Positions 4,767-10,905 of a DNA stretch of 15,914 nt are shown here, one piece after another. This DNA comes from an uncultured Christensenella sp. Lineage in GTDB: Bacteria > Bacillota > Clostridia > Christensenellales > Pumilibacteraceae. Position 1 is the first letter of the stretch. Every line of letters begins with the position of its first letter. The stretch spans positions 1 to 15,914 of the forward strand of contig CAJTND010000007.1 in assembly GCA_910577995.1 (NCBI GenBank), given 5' to 3'. The notes under the pieces were generated by a model. That model saw nothing but the letters and a program-made list of their open reading frames with translations, ran no database searches and was not told the origin of the DNA. A program made the position numbers and the translations under genes.

Positions 4767-5866
4767 GATCCAAAACCGAAAAACCTATCGAGTACGGGTT
4801 CGCGCCGTCTTGCACATTTTATATGTTTGCGGTGGTCGTGACGCTTGTCTGCCAGGGCGCAGCGTCGGTGGTAGCCGCCGCGCTCGCAAAGACCTCGCCC
4901 GACATAGCGTCGAACAGCGAGTTCAACACCGCTTTCATGATAGTTTTTCAGCTCGCCAACTTCGCGTTCATCGTGCTGTACACGCGACTGAAAAATAACA
5001 AGCTTAACTTTTCGTACTTTAAGCGCGGCGACGAGGGCGTCAAGCCGTCGCATATCGTCGTGCCCGTGCTCGCGGCGGCGGCGCTGATGGCGGCGATGTT
5101 CCTGCCCGTCACCTGGTACGGTTACTTTACGACCGCGATAGGCATACCGCCCGACGCGGGCATGATAGATAACACCGTCGGCGCGGTCACGATGGTGACG
5201 ATAGCGTCAGTCTTTCTCGCGCCGATATGCGAGGAAACTATCTATCGCGGCGTGCTGTTCCACGGCTTAAAGAGCGAGTTTTCCGCGGTCAAAGCCGTGC
5301 TTTTGTCGTCGCTCGCGTTCATGCTCATGCACATGAGCCCGTTGCAGGTCGTACTGCAATTCGCGCTCGGCGCGGTGGCGGCGTGGCTCGCGCTCAAAAG
5401 CGGCAGGCTTCTGCCGTCTATCATACTCCACGCCTGCTCCAACGCGCTCGCGCTCGTCATTCAGTTCACGCCGTTTTACGGCGTGCTCGACGGCTGTATC
5501 GTGTGGCTGACAAATAATATCGTTGCGGCGGTGTTCATCACGCTCGGACTGTTCGTCGGCGGCGGCGCGGCGATATTCGCGCTCGTCGAGTTCGGCTTGG
5601 GCGGATCGAAGCTCGCCGAAAAGCTTTTCCGCAGCGGAAAAACGGAGAAAAAAACCGACGACGAAAAAACCGCGGAATTCGACGCGGATAGCGCCCCTGC
5701 GCCCGATACTTCGACGGCGGCGACGGGCGGCGAGCTCGTCAACGCCGAGCGCGAGCGGATAATGAGCGACGTGCGCAGGAAGGGCGGAGTGTTTTCGTAC
5801 ATCGTCGGCATAACGATATGCGCCGTGATGTTCATCGTCAATCTCGTATCGCTCATACTGCTATGA
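4760..5866 (+). CDS. CPBP family intramembrane metalloprotease, first copy
   Basis: A 368-residue multi-span membrane protein of the CPBP (Abi/Rce1-like) family, which hold a glutamate/histidine-coordinated active site inside the membrane. The three signature motifs are present: EETIYR (Glu158, Glu159, Arg163), FMLMH (Phe187, His191) and HACSN (His224, Asn228). About eight hydrophobic segments are apparent. A charged, flexible stretch (about 285-340, rich in Lys, Asp, Glu, Thr) is followed by one last membrane helix (346-366). Its start overlaps the walJ-like gene by 7 nt and its end overlaps the second copy by 4 nt (ATGA), so the genes are translationally coupled. Family members take part in prenyl-protein or peptide processing and bacteriocin immunity; which applies here cannot be told. 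Confidence 0.88.
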   Translation: MLRSKTEKPIEYGFAPSCTFYMFAVVVTLVCQGAASVVAAALAKTSPDIASNSEFNTAFMIVFQLANFAFIVLYTRLKNNKLNFSYFKRGDEGVKPSHIVVPVLAAAALMAAMFLPVTWYGYFTTAIGIPPDAGMIDNTVGAVTMVTIASVFLAPICEETIYRGVLFHGLKSEFSAVKAVLLSSLAFMLMHMSPLQVVLQFALGAVAAWLALKSGRLLPSIILHACSNALALVIQFTPFYGVLDGCIVWLTNNIVAAVFITLGLFVGGGAAIFALVEFGLGGSKLAEKLFRSGKTEKKTDDEKTAEFDADSAPAPDTSTAATGGELVNAERERIMSDVRRKGGVFSYIVGITICAVMFIVNLVSLILL

Positions 5867-6969
5867 CGGGGCTTGACGGGACAAAGCGCGATATCCGCGC
5901 GGTATCTTACGCGCTGTGTTCGGCGGTGTTCGGCGTGATCGTCATGCGGCTCGTCGTGTGGTTCGCGCCGATAGGTTCGGGCGACTACGGCAGTCAGCTC
6001 GGTTCGTCCGCGCTGTTCTCGCTGTGCACACAGCTCGTGTTTTTCCTCGGCGTACCTTTCATTATATATAGGTATTACGGTCGGCGCAGTTTCAAGGGCG
6101 TGCTCGAATACAGCTCGTTCAAGGGGTTCAAGCCGTATCATCTTATCGCGCTGCCGCTCGGCGTGTGCGTTTTCTTTATCACGATAGGCGTTTCGTCCGT
6201 GTGGTCGGCGTTGCTCGATCTTACGGGGTATAACTACGTTCCGTCGTCTACGCCCATGCCCGAAAAGTTCAACTTCGGCTTCTTTGCGGCGGAGATATTG
6301 CTGACCGCCGTTCTGCCTGCGGTGTGCGAGGAGTTCGTCATGCGCGGCGGATTTTTGACGACAGCGCGGCGGACGTTCGGCACGGTCGGCTGCGTCGTGC
6401 TGTGCGGTGTCGCGTTCGGACTGTTCCATCAGAACGTGCGGCAGGTGTTTTATACCGCGTGCTTCGGCGCGTTCGCGGCGTTCCTCACGCTTCGGCTTAA
6501 AAGCATTTTTCCGGCGGTGCTCGTTCACTTCGCGAATAATTTCATGAGCGTTTACATCGATCACGCGGTCGAGTACGATTGGGCGGTCGGCGGCGGACTG
6601 TACGACTTTTTGGGTCAGACGGCAGGCGCGCGCATTTGGCTCGTCGCGCTGTCCGCGCTGACGGTATGCGCGCTCGCCGTCGGGCTGGTCGTCGTCATGC
6701 TGTATCTGAAAGAGCGGCGCGTCATCGAAAACAAAAAGTCGGTGATAGGCGAGTCGGCGTTCGACGTTACGAATAAGCGCGTCGTGCTGACGGGCGAGCT
6801 CGATCCCGAGCGGATAGCCGCGCTCGAAATGGAAAAGGAAGTGTACGGCGCGGACTACGCCGAGGAGAGGTACAAGCCGTCGGCGCGCGACGTGATGATA
6901 GTCGTCGCGCTCGGCGTGACCACCGTTTTGACCACAGTATTTACTTATGTTTGGGGGTTTTTCTACTGA
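5863..6969 (+). CDS. CPBP family intramembrane metalloprotease, second copy
   Basis: Also 368 residues and also CPBP. Motifs are EEFVMR (Glu156, Glu157, Arg161), FGLFH (Phe185, His189) and HFANN (His222, Asn226). The spacing between motifs (33 and 33 residues) is identical to that in the neighbouring copy, and the layout is the same: a membrane core, a soluble charged linker (about 283-340) and a final helix (342-366). The two therefore look like an old tandem duplication, although sequence outside the motifs has diverged. The ATG at 5863 overlaps the previous stop; a longer frame from 5818 lies within that gene and is not supported. The stop is shared with the start of rlmH as TGATG. All catalytic residues are kept in both copies, so neither appears to be a dead paralogue. 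Confidence 0.88.
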   Translation: MTGLDGTKRDIRAVSYALCSAVFGVIVMRLVVWFAPIGSGDYGSQLGSSALFSLCTQLVFFLGVPFIIYRYYGRRSFKGVLEYSSFKGFKPYHLIALPLGVCVFFITIGVSSVWSALLDLTGYNYVPSSTPMPEKFNFGFFAAEILLTAVLPAVCEEFVMRGGFLTTARRTFGTVGCVVLCGVAFGLFHQNVRQVFYTACFGAFAAFLTLRLKSIFPAVLVHFANNFMSVYIDHAVEYDWAVGGGLYDFLGQTAGARIWLVALSALTVCALAVGLVVVMLYLKERRVIENKKSVIGESAFDVTNKRVVLTGELDPERIAALEMEKEVYGADYAEERYKPSARDVMIVVALGVTTVLTTVFTYVWGFFY

Positions 6970-7406
6970 TGAAGCGCGTCAGGTTGCTTTGCGTCGGCAA
7001 GGCGAGCAAGCCGTTCTGCCGCGACGGGTGCGCCGAGTACCTCAAACGGCTGAAAGGCTTTTACGATACGACGGTGATCGAGATACCCGAGCAGCCGTCG
7101 GTCAAGCGCGAGGGCGAGGAGCTGTTAAAGCGCATGGGCGGCACGTGCGTCTTGCTCGATATCGGCGGCGAGCTCGTCACGTCGGAGGGGCTTGCGGAGC
7201 TTGTGCGGAGCGCGCACGAGCGCGCCGACGAGGTGACTTTTATCATAGGCGGCGCGTCGGGAACGGACGACGCAGTTCGCGCCAAGTGCACGCGGCGGAT
7301 ATCGTTCGGGCGGGTGACGTATCCGCATCAGATAGCGCGGCTGCTGCTGTGCGAACAGCTCTACCGCGCGGCGACCATCCTGCGCGGACTGCCTTACCAT
7401 AAATAG
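6969..7406 (+). CDS. rlmH: 23S rRNA pseudouridine(1915) N3-methyltransferase RlmH
   Basis: A 145-residue SPOUT-class methyltransferase that methylates pseudouridine 1915 in helix 69 of 23S rRNA on assembled ribosomes, using S-adenosylmethionine. The C-terminal signature is complete: FIIGGASG (91-98, the SAM-binding knot), ISFGRVTYPHQIARLLLCEQLYRA (111-134) and the ending GLPYHK. It is slightly shorter than the usual 155-160 residues, mainly before the knot. The start MKRVRLLCVGK at 6969 is preferred over an ATG at 6951 because RlmH proteins normally begin MKIxxxxVGK and because it overlaps the CPBP stop as TGATG. In Bacillus, rlmH also lies just downstream of walJ with a protease gene (htrC) between. 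Confidence 0.95.
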   Translation: MKRVRLLCVGKASKPFCRDGCAEYLKRLKGFYDTTVIEIPEQPSVKREGEELLKRMGGTCVLLDIGGELVTSEGLAELVRSAHERADEVTFIIGGASGTDDAVRAKCTRRISFGRVTYPHQIARLLLCEQLYRAATILRGLPYHK

Positions 7407-7449
7407 AGCGTGCGGCGCGGCGCACACTCGCGCGCGTCTCGGAATAATC

Positions 7450-8298
7450 ATGATTATGGATATTATCGAGACGGCGGGGAAGGCGCTCGGCGCGGCAGGC
7501 GCGGTCAGGATAGGTCGGAGCGTTTGCGGCAGACCGATACTGTGCGCGCACATCGGCGGCGGCGGTCCGCAGATACTGATCACTGCGGCGATACACGCGC
7601 GCGAGTGCTATACCGCGACGGTGGTCCTCAGGCAGATGCGCGAGCTGGAACGCGCTGTAAGGCGCGGCGCGGTGCGCGGCGGCGCGTGGTTCGTGCCGAT
7701 AGTCAATCCCGACGGCGCGGCGTTCTTCGACAGCGGCGCGACCTCGGGTTCGGAGTTCTTAGCGCGCAATGCCGATAAAAGGCTCGTGTGGAAGGCGAAC
7801 GCCGACGGGGTCGACCTCAACTGCAATTTCGACGCGCATTGGGGAAGCGGCAGGCACAACAAGACCGAGCGCGGCGCGGCGGACTGTATCGGGGCTTGCC
7901 CGTTCAGCGCGCCCGAGAGCCGCGCGCTCGCGGCATTCACTCGGCAGGTGCGGCCGAGTGCGACGGTCAGTTATCACTGCATGGGCGGCGAACTGTATTG
8001 GGAGTTTTTCCAGACGGGCGATAGGCGGCTTAGGGATATGCGGCTCGCGACGGCGGTCGCCGAGCATATCGGAGTAAAGCGCGTCGACGGCGATCTGTCG
8101 TCGGCTGGCGGCTACAAGGATCACTGCGTGCTTAGGCTCGGCATACCCGCGGTGACGGTGGAGCTGATCGCGCAAGGCGAGCACCCGTTCCGCGAGGAAG
8201 ATTTCGCGCCCGAGGCGGAGCGCAACGCGCGTCTGCCCGAAATGCTTATAGACTACCTCAATACCGAGGAGAAACGGAGTAACGATGAACAACGATAA
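7450..8298 (+). CDS. M14 family zinc carboxypeptidase-like peptidase
   Basis: A 282-residue peptidase with the carboxypeptidase A fold. Zinc ligands are His49 and Glu52 in IHARECYT and His176 in SYHCMGG; the catalytic glutamate is Glu238 in AVTVELI. Other family marks are VNPDGA (85-90) and KANADGVDLNCNFD (115-128). The compact size, absence of a signal peptide and neighbours suggest a bacterial M14C-type enzyme, such as those that cut gamma-D-glutamyl-diaminopimelate bonds in recycled cell-wall peptides (inference). Oddly, the residue after Asn124 is Cys125, where classical members have the arginine that holds the substrate carboxylate (Asn144-Arg145 in carboxypeptidase A). The start could be 7450 or 7456; neither has a strong ribosome binding site. 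A 43-nt gap with a small GC hairpin separates it from rlmH. Confidence 0.87.
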   Translation: MIMDIIETAGKALGAAGAVRIGRSVCGRPILCAHIGGGGPQILITAAIHARECYTATVVLRQMRELERAVRRGAVRGGAWFVPIVNPDGAAFFDSGATSGSEFLARNADKRLVWKANADGVDLNCNFDAHWGSGRHNKTERGAADCIGACPFSAPESRALAAFTRQVRPSATVSYHCMGGELYWEFFQTGDRRLRDMRLATAVAEHIGVKRVDGDLSSAGGYKDHCVLRLGIPAVTVELIAQGEHPFREEDFAPEAERNARLPEMLIDYLNTEEKRSNDEQR

Positions 8299-8809
8299 TA
8301 CCGATGTTATGCGCGCGGCGGATCCGAGCGGCGCGACCGAGCGAGATATCGCGCTCATGCGCGAGGCTATAAGCCTGCTCGAACAGTGCCCGGAGTGCGA
8401 AGTGCCCGTCGCCGCGGTGGTGACGCTCGACGGCGAGATAGTAGCGTCGGGCGTAAACGGCAGGGAGACCTACAACGATCCGACGGCGCATGCCGAGGTC
8501 GTGGCGATACGCGCCGCGGCGCAAAAGCTCGGGCGGTGGAATTTGAGCGACTGCGAGCTGTACGTCACGTTGGAGCCGTGCGCGATGTGCGCGGGCACGG
8601 TTGTGTATTCGCGGATAAAACGCGTCGTGTTCGGCGCGTACGATATACGGTTCGGCGCGTGCGGTTCGGCGCTCGACGTCGCGCGTTGCGAAAAGCTCAA
8701 TCACCGCGCGGAGGTCGTCGGCGGCGTGCTCAAGGACGAGTGTCTAAGACCTATAACCGATTATTTCAAAAAGCGCCGCGCGCAAAAACGCACGCCGCCC
8801 GAACATTAG
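8285..8809 (+). CDS. tadA: tRNA-specific adenosine deaminase TadA
   Basis: A 174-residue zinc deaminase that turns adenosine 34 of tRNA-Arg(ACG) into inosine, allowing one tRNA to read CGU, CGC and CGA. The catalytic motifs are HAE (His69, with proton-shuttling Glu71) and PCAMCAG (Cys99 and Cys102, zinc ligands); RWNLSDCELYVTLEPC and FGAYDIRFGACGS are typical of TadA. The start at 8285 overlaps the M14 gene by 14 nt and has GGAG 5 nt upstream. This gives about 24 residues before the first conserved helix, roughly a dozen more than in E. coli; the later in-frame ATG at 8309 is possible. It closes the walJ-to-tadA run; I see no clear terminator in the 48 nt before the next promoter. Confidence 0.93.
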   Translation: MNNDNTDVMRAADPSGATERDIALMREAISLLEQCPECEVPVAAVVTLDGEIVASGVNGRETYNDPTAHAEVVAIRAAAQKLGRWNLSDCELYVTLEPCAMCAGTVVYSRIKRVVFGAYDIRFGACGSALDVARCEKLNHRAEVVGGVLKDECLRPITDYFKKRRAQKRTPPEH

Positions 8810-8857
8810 AGCAGGATTAAAACATCATTAAAACTTCGTTTCCGGCGGCGGTACGTA

Positions 8858-8886
8858 TTGACAAGCCCGCGCGTTTCGGCTATAAT
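8858..8886 (+). promoter_or_regulatory. consensus promoter, predicted leaderless start
   Basis: TTGACA (8858-8863), exactly 17 bp, then TATAAT (8881-8886): a full sigma-A consensus. Six bases (CTAAGC) separate it from an ATG at 8893, again placing the predicted start of transcription on the A of the codon. It drives the leader ORF and the 110-residue membrane protein. Confidence 0.8.
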
Positions 8887-8892
8887 CTAAGC

Positions 8893-8937
8893 ATGTTACG
8901 CATAATATGTTCGAGGGCGCAGGAGCGCCGCGCGTAA
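8893..8937 (+). CDS. 14-residue leaderless leader ORF
   Basis: ATG at the predicted first base of the transcript opens the frame MLRIICSRAQERRA, ending TAA at 8935-8937, 13 nt before the start of the membrane protein gene. No ribosome binding site can exist, so translation would have to be leaderless, as predicted for two other genes in this window. The peptide has four Arg codons in its last nine residues. It probably matters as an act of translation rather than as a product. Support is positional only. Confidence 0.4.
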   Translation: MLRIICSRAQERRA

Positions 8938-8938
8938 C
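8895..8938 (+). promoter_or_regulatory. folded mRNA leader enclosing the leader ORF
   Basis: GTTACGC (8895-8901) and GCGTAAC (8932-8938) are perfect inverse copies. Nested inside, GGCGC-AGGA-GCGCC (8916-8929) forms a second hairpin. The outer stem's 3' arm contains the leader ORF stop codon and abuts the ribosome binding site GGGGAG (8939-8944) of the next gene. Ribosomes on the leader ORF would melt the structure. A protein-binding operator just downstream of the promoter is an alternative reading. Confidence 0.45.
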
Positions 8939-8950
8939 GGGGAGTCACTT

Positions 8951-9283
8951 ATGATAGTCGGAAGAGTCGTCAACAAGTTCATAAATATCTTTACGGGGCT
9001 GTTCGCCATATCGACGATAGTCCTTATGCTCGTGTGGTATATAAACAATTCGTTCGGCGGGTTCATGCCCGAGTCGGCGGTGCTCACCGTGGAACGCTTC
9101 CGTAACTACTTTACGCTCGCGACGATATTCTGCGCGGGCATCGAGTTCACGCTCAAACGCAACGTCATACTCGCCGTCGTATTCGCGGTGATAGTCGTCG
9201 CAGTCGCGGCGTTCATGATATATTCCGACGTGACGTTCAGCCTTCCCGAGATCCCCGAGCTGCCCGAACTTCCCGAGCTTTGA
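8951..9283 (+). CDS. small three-helix membrane protein of unknown function
   Basis: A 110-residue protein that I do not recognise. It has three hydrophobic segments (about 11-31, 53-66 and 71-91) joined by short loops, with Lys/Arg near the first and before the third, and no signal peptidase or lipobox site. The last residues form a striking Pro-Glu-Leu tail, LPEIPELPELPEL, a near-perfect repeat of a three-residue unit. The start is set by GGGGAG 6 nt upstream. It is a separate transcription unit with its own consensus promoter, a structured leader and a terminator 28 nt downstream, which suggests it is a real, regulated gene. Its neighbours (tadA, murC) give no clear clue. Confidence 0.75.
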   Translation: MIVGRVVNKFINIFTGLFAISTIVLMLVWYINNSFGGFMPESAVLTVERFRNYFTLATIFCAGIEFTLKRNVILAVVFAVIVVAVAAFMIYSDVTFSLPEIPELPELPEL

Positions 9284-9310
9284 GCCGCGTCGCAGACATG
9301 ACGGCATTAT

Positions 9311-9338
9311 AAAAACGACCTATACGGGTCGTTTTTTT
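9311..9338. terminator. bidirectional intrinsic terminator
   Basis: ACGACC (9315-9320) pairs with GGTCGT (9327-9332) around a 6-nt loop, followed by a run of seven T on the plus strand and preceded by five A, giving a T run on the minus strand. It lies between the convergent membrane-protein gene and murC (stop at 9344) and can end both transcripts. Confidence 0.88.
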
Positions 9339-9343
9339 GTGCG

Positions 9344-10612
9344 TCAAAACCATTCGCCGTCGGCTTCGGCTTTTTCCGCGAGCCTGTCGGCGGCTTTGTC
9401 TATATCGCCCGCGCCCATGAATATCACGGCTTTTTCGGTGAGCGTTTTGCAGGCGAGCGTTATCTCGGGCATGGTGTCGAAGCAGTATGCGCGCTTGCCG
9501 CGCTCGCGCAGGAGCTTGGCTATATCGTGCGACGACACGCCGAGATCGTCTGTCTCGCGCGCGGGGAATATCGGGGCGAGTATGACCGTGTCGGCTTTGC
9601 CGAGCGCGGCGGCGAACCCGTCGAGCAGTGCGCGCGTCCGCGAGTACGTGTGCGGTTGGAACACGACGGCGACCGACGGGAATATCTCGCGCGCCACGTC
9701 GAGCGTCGCCGATATCTCGTCGGGGTGGTGCGCGTAGTCGGTCATAACGGTCTTGCCGTAGGCGATGCACTTGCGCTCGAACCGCCGCGGTATGCCGCCG
9801 AACGAGCCTACGCCTTTTATCGCCGTAGCGCCTATGCCGCAGAGATCAGCGGCGGCGAGCGCGGCGAGCGCGTTGTACACGTTGTGTCCTCCTGCGACGG
9901 ACAGTCCGACCGCGAAGCGGCGTTTTGGCGTTACAAAGGTGAACGACCGACAGCCGTTTTCGCTTTTTATATTTTCGGCGCGGTATGTATTGTCCTTGCC
10001 GAGCCCGAAGGTGACGGGCTTTTCGCAGAGCGTTTTGCAGCGCGCGTCGTCGCCGTTGACGAGTGCCGTTTTGCAGTTGGCGCAAAACTCGGAGAACGCG
10101 CGCTCTACCGCCGCGCCGTCCGCGTAGCAGTCGGGGTGGTCGTAGCCGAGGTTGAGGACGACGCCGAGATCGGGGGAGAGGTGCAAAAAGCTCTTGTTGT
10201 ATTCGCACGCTTCCGTTATGAAAAAGCCCCTGCCGCCGAGCGTCGAGCCGCCGGCAACGCCGACGTGGACAGTCGGATTTCGAGCGGAAAAAGCTTTGCC
10301 GATCATGGCGGTGGCGGTGCTCTTGCCGTGACAGCCGGCGACGGCTATCGTCTTGCCGAACGAGCGCGACAGCTCGCCGAGATAGGTCGCGCGCTCTATC
10401 GTCGGTATGCCGAGCCGACGGGCGGCTACGAGCTCGCAGTTGTCCTCGGGCACTGCGTTGGTGTATACGACGAGATCGCAGTCTGTGACGTTGCGTCCGT
10501 CGTGACCGCCCGTGTCGCGGTCCGAGCCCGTGACGTTGTGCCCGCGCGATGCGGCGAGGTCGGCGAGCGCGCGCATGGATACTCCGTTGATCCCTACGAA
10601 ATGGATATTCAT
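9344..10612 (-). CDS. murC: UDP-N-acetylmuramate--L-alanine ligase MurC
   Basis: A 422-residue cytoplasmic ligase that joins L-alanine to UDP-N-acetylmuramic acid, the first peptide step of peptidoglycan synthesis, at the cost of ATP. The N-terminal nucleotide-binding fold shows FVGINGVSMRALA and GHNVTGSD (residues 5-31). The ATP loop is AVAGCHGKSTAT, a variant of the usual GTHGKTTTT. Then come EACEYNKSFL and LGYDHPDCYA, GGHNVYNALAA, and in the C-terminal domain DYAHHPDEI and FQPHTYSRT. It is about 30 residues shorter than typical MurC. The start is the only good one but lacks a ribosome binding site; a TACATA sequence 6 nt upstream resembles a -10 box, without a -35 partner. The gene stands alone, convergent with the small membrane protein. 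Confidence 0.94.
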   Translation of the reverse strand: MNIHFVGINGVSMRALADLAASRGHNVTGSDRDTGGHDGRNVTDCDLVVYTNAVPEDNCELVAARRLGIPTIERATYLGELSRSFGKTIAVAGCHGKSTATAMIGKAFSARNPTVHVGVAGGSTLGGRGFFITEACEYNKSFLHLSPDLGVVLNLGYDHPDCYADGAAVERAFSEFCANCKTALVNGDDARCKTLCEKPVTFGLGKDNTYRAENIKSENGCRSFTFVTPKRRFAVGLSVAGGHNVYNALAALAAADLCGIGATAIKGVGSFGGIPRRFERKCIAYGKTVMTDYAHHPDEISATLDVAREIFPSVAVVFQPHTYSRTRALLDGFAAALGKADTVILAPIFPARETDDLGVSSHDIAKLLRERGKRAYCFDTMPEITLACKTLTEKAVIFMGAGDIDKAADRLAEKAEADGEWF

Positions 10613-10905
10613 AACAAGTATGTATGCGCTCCGCCGTGTCGGTGTGCGGACGGCGTTGAAGCGGAAAGCGGCGATATCGCGAAAGTACGAACGGCGGTTT
10701 ATCCGTGACGAACGGCTTTTTCGTGCGGTTCGTGTCGCAAATATTGCAGTTTGGGATATACGACGCGTCGTTTGTGCCGCCGTCGTTATGAGATGTACGG
10801 ATCTTGTCGAACCGTATCTTTATTGCGTTATAATGTATGCGAAATCGAGGACGCCGTGCGACGGGAGCAGAGCGTTTAAGATTATTATTTTTACGGAGGG
10901 TAAAT
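10613..10905. other. intergenic region between divergent murC and lipoprotein unit
   Basis: There is no gene in these 293 bases. ACGAACGGC occurs twice within 40 bp (around 10690-10725), and the second copy can pair with the GGTTCGTGTC stretch a little downstream, a weak hairpin. The right part holds the lipoprotein promoter. I found no convincing promoter for murC. Confidence 0.5.
10804..10834 (+). promoter_or_regulatory. candidate promoter of the lipoprotein-GH3 unit
   Basis: TATAAT (10829-10834) is a perfect -10 box. The best -35 candidate, TTGTCG (10804-10809), leaves a 19-bp spacer, longer than ideal. The start would fall near 10841, giving a 65-nt leader before the lipoprotein ATG with GGAGG close to it. 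An ATG at 10837 lies too near the -10 box to be transcribed, so the longer open frame beginning there is not the gene. Confidence 0.55.

Noticed and set aside
7407..7449. A terminator between rlmH and the M14 gene
   Set aside because: The GTGCG...CGCAC hairpin is not followed by a T run, so termination is not supported and the run of genes may be continuous.
10613..10642. A leaderless promoter for murC (TACATA 6 nt before ATG)
   Set aside because: The hexamer matches the -10 consensus poorly and there is no -35 box at 16-18 bp, so it does not meet the standard of the other three cases.
9527..10708. A 393-codon plus-strand frame opposite murC
   Set aside because: MurC motifs are unmistakable on the minus strand. 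The opposite frame is compositionally biased with no domain.
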